From: an uncultured Lachnospira sp.
Lineage (GTDB): Bacteria; Bacillota; Clostridia; Lachnospirales; Lachnospiraceae
Direction: 5' to 3'
Length of the DNA: 64,000 nt
NCBI GenBank assembly: GCA_934359185.1
Contig: CAKRLE010000009.1
Coordinates: 1 to 64,000, forward strand
Below the pieces are notes generated by a model. It did no database searches. It saw only the letters and a program-made list of their open reading frames with translations, and was not told where the DNA came from. How positions within the stretch are numbered: position 1 is the first letter of the stretch; each line of letters begins with the position of its first letter. A program made the translations under genes and the position numbers. This document shows, piece by piece, positions 16,002-24,671 of the stretch.

Positions 16002-18775
16002 GACATATCACCACCTTTCACTTTAAGGATAAGTTCGTCCGTCTTAGTATCTGCAGCATCAAACTCAAAATCCTCAATATCACTGGCAATATGCTTAACC
16101 AGGTCTTCCACATCTGCTCCATTGTACTGGTATCCATCCAGCGAATCAATTATCTCGTCCGCACTCTGTGCCTCATATGTGGAACAGCACTGTTTTAACT
16201 GTTCCAGGTACTCCAGAAGCTTTTCCTTTGTAATTGAAGGCTTAGCAGTTGATGCAGTATCTTTCAGACTACCTGATGATTCATCCTCTGGTGCCAATAT
16301 TGCAAGAATATTTTCTGCAAGCAGGATATATTCATTCATTATTTCATTGTGATGGTCTCTGAGATAATCTGCATCAGCATTTTTAGCCGCATCCTCTGCC
16401 AGACGTGCCATCTCTGATAGCTTGTCCTGTCCAATCATCTTAGATGTACTCTTTAGTGCATGAACATGTATGCGGTAATTCTCCCAGTCATTCTCCTCGA
16501 AAGATTTCTCCATATCATCATGTTTTGCCTTTGCATCTCTGGCATATTTTATGAGAATCTCTTTATAGAATTCCTCATCTCCACTACAATATGAAAATCC
16601 TGAGCTAATATTAATTCCTATATCGCCAAGCTTTTCCATATCACTTTTTTCTGTACTTATAGAAACACTATCCTGTGTTATTACACTGTTATCATCATGC
16701 ACGTCCTCTACATATTCATCATGTGTATATACAATTGATGACCTTGGAAGGAGTTTTTTAAGTACTCTTTGCAGCTCACAGTCTTCTATTGGCTTTGATA
16801 TGAACTCATCAAAGCCCTCGTCTAAGAACATCTCTCTTGCACCACTTACCGCATTAGCTGTAAATGCTACGATTGTCATCGGCTTATCATCATCAAGATG
16901 ACTCTTACGCAGGCGTTTAATTGTCTCAATTCCATCCATCTCTGGCATCATATGGTCTAAGAATATTATGTCAAAACTTTCTTTATCACATATATCTATA
17001 GCCTCCATACCGCTTCTGGCTGTCTTTACAGACATTTTATATCCCTTGAATATTCCCTCTGCAACCATAAGATTCATCGGTTCATCATCTACAACAAGCA
17101 CTTTGACACCAGGACAACTCATATAACCGCTCTGTGAATTGTCAGTATCCGCCGCTGAAGCATTAAGGATATTGACAACTGGAAGACAATATATTGGTTT
17201 CTTAATAAGCTTAAATTGACCGGTAGCAGGAAATTTCAGTTCGTCACCTGACACCACAATAATCTCTGTGCTTTTATCTATCTGTTCAAGATATGACGTA
17301 TATTTTAAATATTCCTCCTTGCCGACAAACAGATGTGTGACCTGATACTTGGCAATAAGCTGTTTTAATTCATCAATACTTGATATTCTTCTTAATACGA
17401 CATCCAATCCATTGACAAGACCGCTGATCATATCGTTATAATATTTGCGGACTTCTGGAACAACGTATTTCTCCGGTTCAAGGAAGCATGCGATAAACAG
17501 ATTATCCTTATTTCTGATAGTCATATGTGATGAATAATCCGCTACCTTCTGTGGTATGCTTATGGACACTGTTGTTCCCCTGCCTAATTCACTCTCAACC
17601 TGAATAAAGCCCTCCATCGCTGATACCATTCCATACACAATAGATAATCCGAGTCCCAGACCACCAGTTTTTCTATCTGTACCACTGTTATTCTGGTAAT
17701 ATTTTTCTTTGATTCTCGTAAGCTCCTCATCTGACATTCCTATACCAGTATCGCTGACTTTAATGCACAGATTTACACCATAATTCTTGGACATTGTGAA
17801 TATCTTCACATACACACCGCCCACTTTAGTAAATTTAAGTCCATTATCAATAAGATGCTTGATAATCTTTTTAATCTTCCTGCCATCTCCTGTGAGCATT
17901 GCAGGCATGGCAGCATCAATATCTATTATGAGTTCAACATTTTTATCATGCTCTGCAATTCTGTTACCACTTACAATGTCATTTATAAGTGAAGATATCG
18001 CATATGAATCCTCACTTATTCTGATTCGTCCTGTATCGATCTCTGTAAAATCTAGGATGTCCTCAATCTGGTTAAAGAGCCTCTGGCCTGCCATCTGGAT
18101 AGACAATATATCTTTTCTCTTAGAAGCATTGTCCTCTGTCCTAAGCATTGTGTTAGTAATGCCAGTTACAGCATTGATAGGTGTTCTAAGCTCATGCGAC
18201 ACATTGGTAAGGAAATCCTCTGTTCTTTTATTGCTGTCTTCAAGATGTATAATCTTTTCTTCTGTTACATGTCTTTCCTTGTGCTTACTGTCTATCTGGA
18301 CTTTGACAACATACCATGCCATATATACAAGTCCAAGATGCAGTAATGTTCTTGAAATCTGTAACGAATCAAATTCACTGTAATCTTTAATGACAAATAT
18401 GAAATCATATGCCATAGTTATATAATATGTCGCCATGCACAGGTTGATTATCGTCTTATTCTCTATCATTGAATACATAATCATAAGAATGATAACGACT
18501 GGTGCAATATCATATATACTTGTCTCATGGCTTCCGTAGAAGAAAAGTGTCACCATTGTAAGCAGGACGTTGATATAAAGCCCTATGTCAGGCGGAAGCT
18601 TTTTAGTTATATGAATAGCCCAGCAGAATATATCGCAGACTAACAATAATACCGCTGTTGACAATTCCCAGCCAAGAATAAGTGACTCGACTACTAATAC
18701 ACTTGTAAATATCGTACAGCATATAAGCACAACAAGATATGCTTTCTGCATTTTCTCCTTATCTTCCATATCCAC
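15998..18775 (-). CDS. Hybrid histidine kinase with receiver and HPt domains
   Basis: A 925-residue protein with about six N-terminal membrane helices (residues 12-158), HisKA with H194 in NVSHELRTPIN, and a HATPase (DNGLKFT; VSDTGIGM; LGLGLSIV). A poorly conserved segment at about 440-560 looks like a degenerate receiver. A true receiver follows with its aspartate in IIFLDHMMPEMDG, and then an HPt domain with HVHALKSTSKMIG. It can run a full phosphorelay internally and pass phosphate to the neighbouring response regulator. The C-terminal 100 residues are acidic and unassigned. It lies 11 bp after the HD-GYP gene and overlaps the next kinase by 4 bp. Confidence 0.91.
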   Translation of the reverse strand: MDMEDKEKMQKAYLVVLICCTIFTSVLVVESLILGWELSTAVLLLVCDIFCWAIHITKKLPPDIGLYINVLLTMVTLFFYGSHETSIYDIAPVVIILMIMYSMIENKTIINLCMATYYITMAYDFIFVIKDYSEFDSLQISRTLLHLGLVYMAWYVVKVQIDSKHKERHVTEEKIIHLEDSNKRTEDFLTNVSHELRTPINAVTGITNTMLRTEDNASKRKDILSIQMAGQRLFNQIEDILDFTEIDTGRIRISEDSYAISSLINDIVSGNRIAEHDKNVELIIDIDAAMPAMLTGDGRKIKKIIKHLIDNGLKFTKVGGVYVKIFTMSKNYGVNLCIKVSDTGIGMSDEELTRIKEKYYQNNSGTDRKTGGLGLGLSIVYGMVSAMEGFIQVESELGRGTTVSISIPQKVADYSSHMTIRNKDNLFIACFLEPEKYVVPEVRKYYNDMISGLVNGLDVVLRRISSIDELKQLIAKYQVTHLFVGKEEYLKYTSYLEQIDKSTEIIVVSGDELKFPATGQFKLIKKPIYCLPVVNILNASAADTDNSQSGYMSCPGVKVLVVDDEPMNLMVAEGIFKGYKMSVKTARSGMEAIDICDKESFDIIFLDHMMPEMDGIETIKRLRKSHLDDDKPMTIVAFTANAVSGAREMFLDEGFDEFISKPIEDCELQRVLKKLLPRSSIVYTHDEYVEDVHDDNSVITQDSVSISTEKSDMEKLGDIGINISSGFSYCSGDEEFYKEILIKYARDAKAKHDDMEKSFEENDWENYRIHVHALKSTSKMIGQDKLSEMARLAEDAAKNADADYLRDHHNEIMNEYILLAENILAILAPEDESSGSLKDTASTAKPSITKEKLLEYLEQLKQCCSTYEAQSADEIIDSLDGYQYNGADVEDLVKHIASDIEDFEFDAADTKTDELILKVKGGDMS

Positions 18776-18786
18776 TTCCCCTTGTC

Positions 18787-19812
18787 TTACTTTTCTCTCA
18801 TATCATAATTAACATCTTCGTTTATCATGCTAATCATTACGTCCGCATATTCTGGTGCAAACTGACTGCCTCTGCCTTCCATCAGCTCCGATCTTATATG
18901 TGCCTGTGGGAGTGCATCCCTGTAGCTTCTTCTGGAACTCATAGCATCATATGAATCTGCTACAGCTATAATCTGTGCTTCCTTTGGAATATCATCACCT
19001 GATATTCCATCTGGATATCCATTGCCGTCATAACGCTCATGATGCCATCTTGCGCCTGTCATAAGCTTAGGAAGCTCTGTTATATTTTTAAGAATCCCCG
19101 CACCAACTACCGGATGGGTTTTGATAATCTTATATTCTTCTTCTGTCAGTGATGATGGCTTGTTGATAATCGCATCAGGAATTCCAATCTTTCCTATATC
19201 ATGGAGCAGCCCCATCATATATATGTCATTCTGTTCTTCCTGGCTGAATCCAGCCCGTCTTGCTATCTCCCTTGAATATTCAGCAACTCTTGTCGAATGG
19301 CCATTAGTATATGTATCCTTAGCATCAATCGCGCCTGATAAAGCTTTGACAATCTGCATTGAAAGCCTCTCCAGCTTTTCAGTCTGAGCCACAATCTCCT
19401 GTGTCTTTTTATCAACCTCCCCTGAAAGGCTTGTCTTCAAGCGTATAAGGTCTATAGTATTCTTAACTCTTAATATAAGAACCTCCGGCGAGAATGGTTT
19501 CTTGATAAAATCCATTGCCCCGGCAGACAATCCCTTAGCTTCCGTATCCCTGTCATCATCAGCAGTAAGAAATATGACTGGAATCTCTGCCATATTCTTA
19601 TCTGCTTTAATCGCTGCAATCGTTTCAAATCCATCCATCCCCGGCATATGCAGATCAAGAAGAATTAAATCCGGTCTGTTCCCATGTAGGAATTTCACGG
19701 CCTCCTCACCTGATTTAAGACAACTTACACGCATATTCTCAGATATAAGTATCCTGCTTGCCATTTTAAGATTGGCTACATCATCATCCACAACCAATAT
19801 CCAATCTGTCAT
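18787..19812 (-). CDS. Response regulator with HD-GYP domain (c-di-GMP phosphodiesterase type)
   Basis: A 341-residue protein. The N-terminal receiver has the acidic pocket VDDD and D53 in LLDLHMPGMDG, then a coiled-coil linker at about 125-150, then an HD-GYP domain (LLHDIGKIGIPD, HHERYDGNGYPDG, ADSYDAMSSRRSYR). The GYP loop is intact, so c-di-GMP hydrolysis is expected when the protein is phosphorylated. It is first in the operon and its partners are the two hybrid kinases that follow. GGGGTGA precedes the ATG. Confidence 0.94.
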   Translation of the reverse strand: MTDWILVVDDDVANLKMASRILISENMRVSCLKSGEEAVKFLHGNRPDLILLDLHMPGMDGFETIAAIKADKNMAEIPVIFLTADDDRDTEAKGLSAGAMDFIKKPFSPEVLILRVKNTIDLIRLKTSLSGEVDKKTQEIVAQTEKLERLSMQIVKALSGAIDAKDTYTNGHSTRVAEYSREIARRAGFSQEEQNDIYMMGLLHDIGKIGIPDAIINKPSSLTEEEYKIIKTHPVVGAGILKNITELPKLMTGARWHHERYDGNGYPDGISGDDIPKEAQIIAVADSYDAMSSRRSYRDALPQAHIRSELMEGRGSQFAPEYADVMISMINEDVNYDMREK

Positions 19813-19843
19813 CCTGTCACCCCTGTCATTTTTCTAAATGCAA

Positions 19844-19872
19844 TTTATATGATACCAGGGTCAAAAGGTCAG
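19844..19872 (-). promoter_or_regulatory. Probable promoter of the signalling operon
   Basis: CTGACC (19867-19872) and TATAAA (19844-19849) on the minus strand, 17 bases apart. The -35 box is part of the palindromic element at 19858-19920. The -35 match is imperfect. Confidence 0.5.
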
Positions 19873-19920
19873 AAAGCCGATGCAAGCTTGCTTGCAAGAG
19901 GTTTTTTGACCTCTTGACCC
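19858..19920. repeat. Imperfect 18-bp palindrome with a second hairpin inside
   Basis: GGGTCAAAAGGTCAGAAA (19858-19875) pairs with 19903-19920, with one wobble and one mismatch. The enclosed 27 bases contain a smaller GCAAGC/GCTTGC hairpin. Within each arm GGTCA recurs as a direct repeat. It could be a REP-like intergenic palindrome, an operator, or a structured leader or terminator; a T-run follows neither arm. Confidence 0.55.
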
Positions 19921-20010
19921 CAACATCATTATAATATTTTCATAAAATTATATAAAGTATTTTTTATATTCTATATAGATTTTTTACAAATTTATTATAG
20001 ATTTGTATGC

Positions 20011-20076
20011 AAAAAGCCGGCCTGCCGCTTACCTCCACAACTATTTCAGTTATGAAAGCAGGCAAACAGACCGGCT
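20011..20076 (-). terminator. Terminator after the oleate hydratase gene
   Basis: AGCCGG-CTG type arms (20015-20024 with 20067-20076) close a long imperfect hairpin, followed by five T on the minus strand. It lies just past the hydratase stop codon. Confidence 0.65.
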
Positions 20077-20089
20077 GCCATAATCAAAG

Positions 20090-22063
20090 TTAATTCATCA
20101 TCCCGTCTTTGATTACATCATGGTCACGCAGTACCTTCTCAATAACAGTACCCTTTACAAGCTTTAAAAGAGGCTTCTTCAATGCATTGAGTGGTCCAGG
20201 AAGCTGTATTTCAAGAGGTGACTTGCCATCCATCAGCTTAACGCTGCTGTCAAGAAGCTCTCTTATATCATATACGCTGCCCCATACCTCTGGAACACCT
20301 CTGTCTACTCCCAGAAGACCATATACAGCCTCCATAGCAGTTCTTACAGAATATTCTGTAGTAAATACTGTATCTCTTGGTGTCTCTGTAAACTGTCCAA
20401 GGAAAGCAAAGTTAACGCATCCATCTGGTATAACATCAGGACGGTCACCCTTGGCTCTTGGCATGAAAAATGCTGTTATATATGGCATCATTGTCGGAAC
20501 ACATACTGCGCTGTTCTTTGCAAGCTCTGGTATCTGGTCTGCTGGCACACCGATATGGTACAGCCATTCCTGTGTTATCTCCTCACCAGTACAGTCTTTC
20601 ATAGGCTTCTTGATAAAGTCACCTGGTACATCAGTGAATAATCCATATACCCATACACATACTTTCTCTTTATCCTGTGTCTTAAACTGTCCCTGTCTGT
20701 TGATAGTCCAGCTAAGCAGCCAGCTTGAATCAATACAGCTTACGATACCACCTGTAACAACCTTCCCCGTTCTTGGATCTCTCTTACAGATATTCCTAAT
20801 ATAAGGAATAATCTTATCATCAAGCGTTGTAACTGTAGCTGACTCCCAGTTGGTCTTGCTTATATCTGAACAGAACTTTTCTGGATGTCCAAATGCTTCA
20901 TCCTGCTTTGCAATATTTTTCCACAGACTCCAGCAGCCACTTGTACGAACCTCTGCATCTCCATTAGGTGCGTGATTCTGGTCACCATATATAGTACCTT
21001 CTGTACAGCTTCCGTTAGTAACGAAAACAAGGTCATTCTCTGTCAATGTAATGCCTTCTTCGACACCCTTGACCTTACACTCTATAGTCTTTGCAACCTT
21101 TTTTCCATCCTTAATGTCAAAATATACATTAGTAACCTCTGTATTGAACTGGAAGTCAACTCCTGCATCCTCAAGATATTTCTGCATTGGAAGAATAAGT
21201 GACTCATACTGGTTATATTTAGTAAATTTGAGTGCTGAAAAGTCTGGAAGACCAGCTATATGATGTATAAATCTCTGGAAATACAGCTTCATCTCCAATG
21301 CACTGTGCCAGTTCTCAAATGCAAACATTGTTCTCCAATACAGCCAGAATGTAGAGTTAAATACCTCATCATCAAACACATCTTCAATTGTCTTATCATA
21401 AAGGTCTTCATCCTTAGTCATAAAGAGCTTCATAATCTCCATGCAGCCCTTCTGGCTTAGATTAAATTTACCATCTGTATGTGCATCTTTACCACGCTCA
21501 ACTGTCGCACGGCAGAGAGAGTAGTTAGGATCTTCCTTATTAAGCCAGTAGAATTCATCAAGAACTGATACGTCTGGTGTCTCTATAGATGGAATACTTC
21601 TGAACAAATCCCACAGGCACTCAAAATGATTCTCCATCTCACGTCCGCCACGCATTACGTAACCTCTTGTTGAATCATATATGCCATCACAGGCACCACC
21701 TGCAATATCCATAGCCTCTAAGATATGAATATGTGATCCTGGCATCTGTCCGTCACGTACCAGGAAGCACGCTGCTGCAAGTGAAGCAAGTCCGCTTCCT
21801 ACAATGTAAGCATTCTTCTCATCTACTCCTTCAGGTTTTTTTGGTCTTGCAAATGCTTCATAATTACCATTAGTATAATAGATTCCCTTACTGTTCTTCT
21901 CATGTTTTCCACGCTCCGTATTACGATACTCATTTTTGTCAGCGGCTTCCTTTGTCTCCCTCTTCTCCTGAGAAGCTTTAGAATTATTTTTAGCTGCCAG
22001 TACGGCAACTCCTGCACCTGCTGCCAATGCAGCTACACCAAGTCCTAATTTTTTCTTTGCCAT
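20090..22063 (-). CDS. ohyA: Oleate hydratase (myosin-cross-reactive antigen family) with N-terminal hydrophobic segment
   Basis: A 657-residue FAD enzyme that adds water to the cis-9 double bond of oleic and related acids, which detoxifies unsaturated fatty acids. The dinucleotide-binding motif is IVGSGLASLAAACFL with HILEAMDIAGGACDG, and the family's MRGGREMENHFECLWDLF block follows. Unlike typical members, the protein begins with a basic start and a glycine/alanine hydrophobic stretch (about residues 7-25: LGLGVAALAAGAGVAVLAA) and a charged linker to about residue 70, so it may be membrane-tethered. The ATG at 22063 follows AAAGGAG; an earlier in-frame start lacks a site. The adjacent TetR/MATE pair is divergent and probably separate. 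Confidence 0.93.
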   Translation of the reverse strand: MAKKKLGLGVAALAAGAGVAVLAAKNNSKASQEKRETKEAADKNEYRNTERGKHEKNSKGIYYTNGNYEAFARPKKPEGVDEKNAYIVGSGLASLAAACFLVRDGQMPGSHIHILEAMDIAGGACDGIYDSTRGYVMRGGREMENHFECLWDLFRSIPSIETPDVSVLDEFYWLNKEDPNYSLCRATVERGKDAHTDGKFNLSQKGCMEIMKLFMTKDEDLYDKTIEDVFDDEVFNSTFWLYWRTMFAFENWHSALEMKLYFQRFIHHIAGLPDFSALKFTKYNQYESLILPMQKYLEDAGVDFQFNTEVTNVYFDIKDGKKVAKTIECKVKGVEEGITLTENDLVFVTNGSCTEGTIYGDQNHAPNGDAEVRTSGCWSLWKNIAKQDEAFGHPEKFCSDISKTNWESATVTTLDDKIIPYIRNICKRDPRTGKVVTGGIVSCIDSSWLLSWTINRQGQFKTQDKEKVCVWVYGLFTDVPGDFIKKPMKDCTGEEITQEWLYHIGVPADQIPELAKNSAVCVPTMMPYITAFFMPRAKGDRPDVIPDGCVNFAFLGQFTETPRDTVFTTEYSVRTAMEAVYGLLGVDRGVPEVWGSVYDIRELLDSSVKLMDGKSPLEIQLPGPLNALKKPLLKLVKGTVIEKVLRDHDVIKDGMMN

Positions 22064-22161
22064 AGTAAAACTCCTTTCCCGACATTGAAGTATGTCTGAC
22101 GCTTGTCTATTGATACCTGTGAATTGCAATTATTATATTGTTCTCTGCAACTCCTGGTATT

Positions 22162-22190
22162 ATAATATCTTTCCCAGAAAACTATTCCAA
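22162..22190 (-). promoter_or_regulatory. Possible promoter of the oleate hydratase gene
   Basis: TTGGAA (22185-22190), 17 bases, TATTAT (22162-22167) on the minus strand, just after the terminator hairpin at 22196-22238. The leader would be about 95 nt. Confidence 0.5.
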
Positions 22191-22195
22191 TTAAC

Positions 22196-22238
22196 AAAAA
22201 TGGTGGAATGATAAAAAACTTATCATTCCACCATTTTT
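22196..22238. terminator. Strong hairpin terminator between the structured element and oleate hydratase
   Basis: A perfect 19-bp stem (22196-22214 with 22220-22238) with a 5-base loop, flanked by A and T runs so that it can act in both directions. On the minus strand it would end transcripts coming from the TetR gene or from the structured element at 22256-22553. Confidence 0.85.
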
Positions 22239-22255
22239 GATAAAATCCTCCAATT

Positions 22256-22553
22256 TGCCCCAGCCCATCCGAACAGCCTCACAGCCGAACCGCCCCGCAG
22301 CGCAGCCATGCCAGAGTATATGGTATAATTGCTGGTCCTTTGTGTCTAGTGGCTCTAAGGGTGGCACGACATAGCTTATTAAAGCCGATTTGCTAAAAAC
22401 GCACTTCGTTTGAACGTTTAGCAATCGGCTTAGCTTTTGTCTAACACCACCCTAAGAGCCACACGACAGTCGTCATGCAATTATACCATATACTCTGGCA
22501 TGGCTGCGCTGCGGGGCGGTTCGGCTGTGAGGCTGTTCGGATGGACTGGGGCA
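22256..22553 (-). ncRNA. Structured element E1: conserved 144-nt core inside a 77-bp terminal stem
   Basis: The arms at 22256-22332 and 22477-22553 are complementary over 77 bases with one mismatch, which is a U-G wobble if read as minus-strand RNA. The enclosed core (22333-22476) is 144 nt, the same length as in the copy at 46604-46897, and aligns to it without gaps at about 80 percent identity. Two inner helices are supported: P1 (22447-22462 with 22349-22364) and P2 (about 22383-22432). Eight base pairs change on both sides between the copies. A promoter-like pair sits at the 5' arm and a terminator follows at 22196-22238. The arms share no sequence with the other copy. The existence of the structure is directly visible; the RNA interpretation is inference. 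Confidence 0.75.
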
Positions 22554-22554
22554 G

Positions 22555-22583
22555 ATTACAGTTCTTCAAAATTATGAATTGAA
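22555..22583 (-). promoter_or_regulatory. Candidate promoter of element E1
   Basis: TTCAAT (22578-22583), 17 bases, TGTAAT (22555-22560) on the minus strand. The -10 box overlaps the TetR stop codon and lies 2 bases before the 5' arm. It is placed as in the other copy, which supports it despite the moderate box matches. Confidence 0.5.
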
Positions 22584-23113
22584 TTTGTTATGTTTCCGTG
22601 CAGCGTTACGCTGAGCTGCTCTACAATGTGGTTGTAGTCTTCTTTCATGCCGCCGTCAATCCAGTTAAGCATCAAGCCTACGAATCCATATTTGTAAAAA
22701 TCCGCAATAAACTGTTTGTATTCATCTGCCAGATTATCCTTGGCGCATTTCTCATCTACAACATCCATAATCAGATGATAGGTAAGCTGATAGAGAAAAT
22801 TTTCTATTCTCTTGCGCTCGACTGACCTGTATACATTCATTATAAATGTCTTGTTATCAAGAACTGCTTCAAATATCTGTGTAAGTCCCTCCTGCCATGT
22901 GTCATAGGTCTTTTTATCGCGCAGGGCTTTCTTTCCATCCTCTATGCATGCCCACTCAACAAGCTCATATATATCCTGAAAATGATAATAAAATGCCATC
23001 CTGCTGATTCCACAGTCTGTCGTTAAATCAGCTATTGTAATCTTGTCAAAGCTCTTCTGCTTTAATATATTTTTAAGCGACTCTTCAAGTGCGTATTTTG
23101 TATTATTAACCAT
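22556..23113 (-). CDS. TetR-family transcriptional regulator
   Basis: A 185-residue regulator with an N-terminal helix-turn-helix (FDKITIADLTTDCGISRMAF, then YYHFQDIYELVEWA) and a TetR_C-like ligand domain of the dihydroxyacetone-kinase-regulator type. It is divergent from the MATE pump at 23300, so it probably represses the pump and is released by an exported compound. The start at 23113 is preferred over an in-frame TTG two codons upstream because GAGGTGAT is correctly spaced from the ATG. Its stop codon overlaps the promoter of element E1. Confidence 0.9.
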   Translation of the reverse strand: MVNNTKYALEESLKNILKQKSFDKITIADLTTDCGISRMAFYYHFQDIYELVEWACIEDGKKALRDKKTYDTWQEGLTQIFEAVLDNKTFIMNVYRSVERKRIENFLYQLTYHLIMDVVDEKCAKDNLADEYKQFIADFYKYGFVGLMLNWIDGGMKEDYNHIVEQLSVTLHGNITNSIHNFEEL

Positions 23114-23133
23114 AGGCAATCACCTCACGAAAT

Positions 23134-23168
23134 ATTAGTGACATTATATCATTAATGACTTCACTAAT
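23134..23168. promoter_or_regulatory. Nested inverted repeats at the TetR promoter
   Basis: ATTAGTGA (23134-23141) and TCACTAAT (23161-23168) flank the palindrome TCATTAATGA (23149-23158). On the minus strand a TATAAT -10 box lies inside this array, 20-25 bp upstream of the TetR start codon. A good candidate for TetR autorepression. Confidence 0.6.
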
Positions 23169-23193
23169 TAATTACCGAATTATAAAATTATTA

Positions 23194-23284
23194 TTCCAAT
23201 TTATAAAAAATGTGCTAAAATAGCCCATGGCATATCTGCCATAACATTTTTACTTATATTAAAACTTATGCCGGCATATCTGGC
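23194..23284 (+). promoter_or_regulatory. MATE pump promoter with two downstream near-palindromes
   Basis: TTCCAA (23194-23199), 16 bases, TAAAAT (23216-23221). Downstream, GGCATATCTGCC (23229-23240, within the palindrome TGGCATATCTGCCA) recurs as GGCATATCTGGC (23273-23284), 44 bp apart, the second just before the ribosome site. Possible repressor sites or leader elements. Confidence 0.5.
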
Positions 23285-23299
23285 AGACTGGAGATATAT

Positions 23300-24628
23300 A
23301 TGGAAAAAGATCTTACGACAGGACGGATAACACCTCAGCTTGTTAAATTCACAATACCACTTGTACTTGGCAATCTGTTCCAGCTTACTTACAATGCGGT
23401 TGACAGCATTATTGTAGGAAGATTTGTAGGTAAGGAAGCTCTGGCAGCAGTTGGAATATGCAATCCTATATCTACATTATTCATACTGTTTCTCAATGGT
23501 TTATGTATGGGTGCAAGCATACTTATGGGAAACCAGTTCGGTGCCAGAGATTATGACAAGCTGCACAGACAGATAAGCACCACCATGATATCTGGATTTA
23601 TATTTTCACTCATACTGTCTGCTATCTGTATTATATTTGCACACCCTATCCTTAGTATAATGCAGGTTGACCCATCAATCATGGGAATGACAATTAATTA
23701 TATGAGAATCATATTCGCCGGACTCATATTTACATTTATGTATAACTGCTTTGCAAGTACTTTAAGAGCTCTTGGTGACAGCCAGTCACCACTTTATTTT
23801 CTTATAACGAGTGCTGTAATTAACATTATCGGTGATTTATTTTTCGTACTTCTTCTTGACTGGGGAAGCGAGGGATGTGCCATAGCAACTGTATTAAGTG
23901 AGGCTTTATCATGTCTTTTATGTATTATCTACATACAGAAAAAAGTACCTGTATTACAGCTTGGAAAGAAATGGCTTGTTTTTGATAAAGGCTTACTTGG
24001 AAAGACTATATCTTACGGATGGGCTTCTGCAATGCAACAGGCAACTGTCCAGTTAGGCAAGCTTGGAATCCAGGCTATCGTCAATTCAATGGGTGTTGCC
24101 ATTGCAGCCGCATTTGCCGTTGTTAACAGAATTGATGATTTTGCATACACTCCTGAACAAAACATTGCCCATGCAATGACAGCTCTTATGGCACAAAGCA
24201 AAGGCGCTGGCAAGAAAGACAGGCTTAAAGAAGCATTTAAATGTGGGCTTAGAATTGAATTCATATATGGAATTATAATATTCCTGGTATGTTTTATATT
24301 CGCTAATCCTCTTATGCGTCTGTTCACTAATGACCCGGACGTTATTAAACATGGTGTAACATACCTTAGATTAATCTCTGTGATGTATCTTCTTCCAGCC
24401 GCTACTAACGGAATTCAGGGATATTTCAGAGGAATCGGCGACCTTAAGATTACTCTTATAAGCAGTTTTGTCAACATGGGTGTCCGTGTAGCCGCTGCTG
24501 CTGTACTTGTTCTTGTATTCTCATTACAGATAGAAGCCCTTCCATATTCATACCTCGCCGGATGGGTAGGCATGCTTATAGCAGAGCTTCCACTATTATT
24601 TAAGAGTTATAAAAATCTGGACATTTAA
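23300..24628 (+). CDS. MATE-family multidrug efflux pump (regulated by the divergent TetR)
   Basis: A 442-residue, 12-helix MatE antiporter. The two pseudo-repeats each begin with family signatures (IPLVLGNLFQLTYNAVDSII and VGKEALAAVG in the first; VATLGIQAIVNSMG-like residues GIQAIVNSMGVAIAAAFAVV in the second). It expels cationic or hydrophobic compounds with Na+ or H+. GGAG precedes the ATG. It is divergent from the TetR gene, shares a regulatory region with it, and ends at a bidirectional hairpin. Confidence 0.92.
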   Translation: MEKDLTTGRITPQLVKFTIPLVLGNLFQLTYNAVDSIIVGRFVGKEALAAVGICNPISTLFILFLNGLCMGASILMGNQFGARDYDKLHRQISTTMISGFIFSLILSAICIIFAHPILSIMQVDPSIMGMTINYMRIIFAGLIFTFMYNCFASTLRALGDSQSPLYFLITSAVINIIGDLFFVLLLDWGSEGCAIATVLSEALSCLLCIIYIQKKVPVLQLGKKWLVFDKGLLGKTISYGWASAMQQATVQLGKLGIQAIVNSMGVAIAAAFAVVNRIDDFAYTPEQNIAHAMTALMAQSKGAGKKDRLKEAFKCGLRIEFIYGIIIFLVCFIFANPLMRLFTNDPDVIKHGVTYLRLISVMYLLPAATNGIQGYFRGIGDLKITLISSFVNMGVRVAAAAVLVLVFSLQIEALPYSYLAGWVGMLIAELPLLFKSYKNLDI

Positions 24629-24671
24629 AAAATTAACAGCATCCTGCTACTGCAGATGCTGTTAATTTTTT
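24627..24671. terminator. Bidirectional terminator between the MATE and molybdenum hydroxylase genes
   Basis: A 17-bp stem (24627-24643 with 24655-24671) including the A and T flanks. It serves the two convergent genes. Confidence 0.9.

Noticed and set aside
22191..22424. A 77-codon minus-strand ORF inside the left part of element E1
   Set aside because: It lies within the inverted repeat and conserved core, has no ribosome site, and the pairing pattern explains the sequence better.
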